NCBI RefSeq assembly: GCF_024168825.1
Contig: NZ_JALJWH010000001.1
Coordinates: forward strand, 2,232,001-2,296,000
DNA length: 64,000 bases
From: Paenarthrobacter sp. A20
GTDB taxonomy: Bacteria; Actinomycetota; Actinomycetes; Actinomycetales; Micrococcaceae
Direction of reading: 5' to 3'
Part shown: positions 62,896 to 64,000 of the stretch, one piece after another
Numbering within the stretch: the stretch's first letter is position 1
Layout: every line of letters starts with the position of its first letter
The notes under the pieces: generated by a model
Database searches by the model: none
Told to the model about the DNA's origin: nothing
What the model saw: only the letters and a program-made list of their open reading frames with translations
Translations under genes and position numbers: made by a program

Positions 62896-63215
62896 TGATC
62901 CTCATTTGTCCCCCCACAATGAAAATGCCCGAGAATCACCGTTCGCGCTGATGGCTCCGGTGATTGAGCAACACTCTCGACCTGGGAGCAGCCCCTTGTC
63001 AAATGCGTTGGTGGCAACGGCCCCTTTCGAACACAAGCGCTCAGAGCGCCGGAGTCGAAGATGTGTACTAGAGGCTAAAATATGACTCGAATACATATCC
63101 ACATAGTGAATTACACCTGTGTAACTCTCGCCCAGACCTCCGTAGCGTGGAAGGTAATCCACCTGCAGAGCTGAGGGAGCTTCCCATGGATCACCTGATT
63201 TCCGACCAGCCCCAC
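62896..63215. other. Gap before array D
   Basis: Part of the 448-bp gap 62896-63343. An 86-codon frame on the minus strand (62902-63162), ending ECCSITGAISANGDSRAFSLW, points at the ABC unit and overlaps its ribosome-binding site; no good ribosome-binding site precedes any start, so I leave it uncalled. Confidence 0.3.
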
Positions 63216-63321
63216 CACCTAGACGGTCCCCGCCAGCACCTAGTTTTGCTCAAATCACCACCTAGATGGCCCCAAATCGGCCTGTGCAAGGCCGTTTTGC
63301 CACCTAGTCCCGATTTCTCGA
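63216..63321 (+). repeat. Array D: CACCTAG-type units at 21/22-bp spacing
   Basis: Units start at 63216, 63237, 63259, 63281 and 63301; four of five begin CACCTAG, the fourth CCTGTGC. Spacing 21-22-22-20 bp. Lies 23 bp upstream of the AAA ATPase start (63344) and in the same orientation, more than 29 kb from arrays A-C. Confidence 0.8.
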
Positions 63322-63343
63322 TCTAGCCTGCGAAGTGAGCCGC

Positions 63344-64000
63344 ATGTCGGGCGTCCACGGAAACAGAAGGTCAGGTCGAGTGTTCGATTCAGAGGTTCAA
63401 CGAATCCTCGATTTCGTTGCACGCGGCATAGGGGTGCGTGTTGTCGGCGCCACCGGAAGCGGCAAGACCGCCGTCGTCAAAAGCGTGATTGCCAACCTGG
63501 AGAAGACAGGTGTCTCCGTCCACTTCATCAGCGGTCTGCGCACGCACCGCAGTATCCCGTATTCGGCCATCAAGGGGCTGGGTTTGGACATGCGCCCGGG
63601 CCGAAGTGGTGTCTTCGACGTCGCGGACGTGTTCGCCAGCCAGCTGGCCACGCCGGGAAAGCACTTGATAGTAGCTGACGACATCCATCTGGTCGACAAT
63701 GAATCCCTGGCAGTCCTGGAAGCCGTCCGCCGGCGATCCGACTGCCCAATGGTTGCCACCGCCCCGGAAACGTGGGCGTTCTCCAAAGGCCAACTCGCGG
63801 TCCTCAACCAAGGCCGCGAGGCTCACCTGCAGCTGGACCCCCTCCACTACGAGCAGGTCCACATGTTGATCGCCCAAGTGCTTGGTGCGCCTGCGGATGC
63901 AGAGGCAACGGCCCGCATCCTCACCAAGTCCGCGGGAAATCCCCGGCTCATCGTACGGATAGCCGAAACGGCGTCGCTGAGTGAGCTCCTTGTCCTGAGG
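63344..64000 (+). CDS. AAA/LuxR-type ATPase, 3'-truncated by window edge
   Basis: Open from an ATG at 63344 (a GTG at 63380 is an alternative) to the window end, 219 codons visible. Walker A GATGSGKTAV and Walker B HLIVADDIHLVD, followed by a winged/sensor-like segment SAGNPRLIVRIA. Fits the AAA_16/LuxR-type regulator ATPase or a STAND-like NTPase; a C-terminal HTH cannot be checked. Directly downstream of repeat array D. Confidence 0.78.
   Translation, partial: MSGVHGNRRSGRVFDSEVQRILDFVARGIGVRVVGATGSGKTAVVKSVIANLEKTGVSVHFISGLRTHRSIPYSAIKGLGLDMRPGRSGVFDVADVFASQLATPGKHLIVADDIHLVDNESLAVLEAVRRRSDCPMVATAPETWAFSKGQLAVLNQGREAHLQLDPLHYEQVHMLIAQVLGAPADAEATARILTKSAGNPRLIVRIAETASLSELLVLR

Noticed and set aside
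62902..63162. Small peptide gene ending ECCSITGAISANG before the ABC unit
   Set aside because: No ribosome-binding site for any start and overlap with the ATPase translation signal; kept only as a note.
28218..63321. CRISPR arrays
   Set aside because: Repeat heads are only 7 bp, the period is 21-22 bp, spacers are partly conserved between copies, and no cas genes are near.

Overview
This is a 64-kb stretch of a high-GC actinobacterial chromosome. The best fit is Micrococcaceae of the Arthrobacter/Paenarthrobacter type. The reasons are strong GC bias at third codon positions, frequent GTG/TTG starts, a DUF222/HNH ('13E12-type') protein, an ANTAR regulator, and many small catabolic operons each with its own regulator. 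This placement rests on gene content alone; no rRNA or marker gene is present.

Layout. (1) 1-14.6 kb, sugar catabolism: the end of an ABC solute-binding protein, a DUF624 membrane protein, a secreted-type amidohydrolase, a DUF222/HNH protein, a DinB/VOC pair, a GH3 beta-glucosidase, and a Gfo/Idh/MocA - PmoA-like - cupin - LacI cluster divergent from the GH3 gene. (2) 14.6-28.1 kb, ordinary accessory metabolism and regulation: LysR/nitrilase, GAF-ANTAR regulator, a PhnDEC-like importer with a tyrosine phosphatase and TetR regulator in one operon, MFS exporter, DUF1772/AraC pair, SRPBCC protein, TerC-like protein and small membrane proteins. (3) 28.1-38.3 kb, a mosaic lower-GC accessory zone: a 973-residue NPCBM/beta-helix secreted protein, small membrane proteins, and a MacB-like export operon (short ORF, adaptor, ATPase, FtsX-type permease, lipoprotein, secreted two-cysteine peptide). 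The export block lies between two copies of a 41-bp direct repeat and next to a decayed gene copy. (4) 38.3-58 kb, a MarR/EamA pair followed by a defence island. One DUF3427-type PLD/helicase gene and a zinc-finger protein on the + strand converge on an apparent eight-gene, 14-kb minus-strand operon: hsdM-hsdS-mrr-hsdR-TM protein-(DUF6361-like)-PLD-helicase. (5) 58.2-64 kb: flavin monooxygenase, DUF1778/GNAT toxin-antitoxin pair, cold-shock gene with a structured leader, an ABC ATPase with a frameshifted permease, and the start of an AAA ATPase.

Two things stand out. First, a non-coding element occurs four times (28.2, 31.5, 33.3 and 63.2 kb). Each copy is about 107 bp, made of five units that begin with a CACCTAG-like heptamer at a strict 21/22-bp period, i.e. 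two helical turns. Every copy lies 5' of, and in the same orientation as, a gene start, mostly short membrane-protein ORFs. Second, the type I restriction operon continues without a visible break into a helicase-PLD-DUF6361 trio that I cannot match to a named defence system. Both are worth experimental follow-up. All functions are inferred from reading the sequence; no database search was run.
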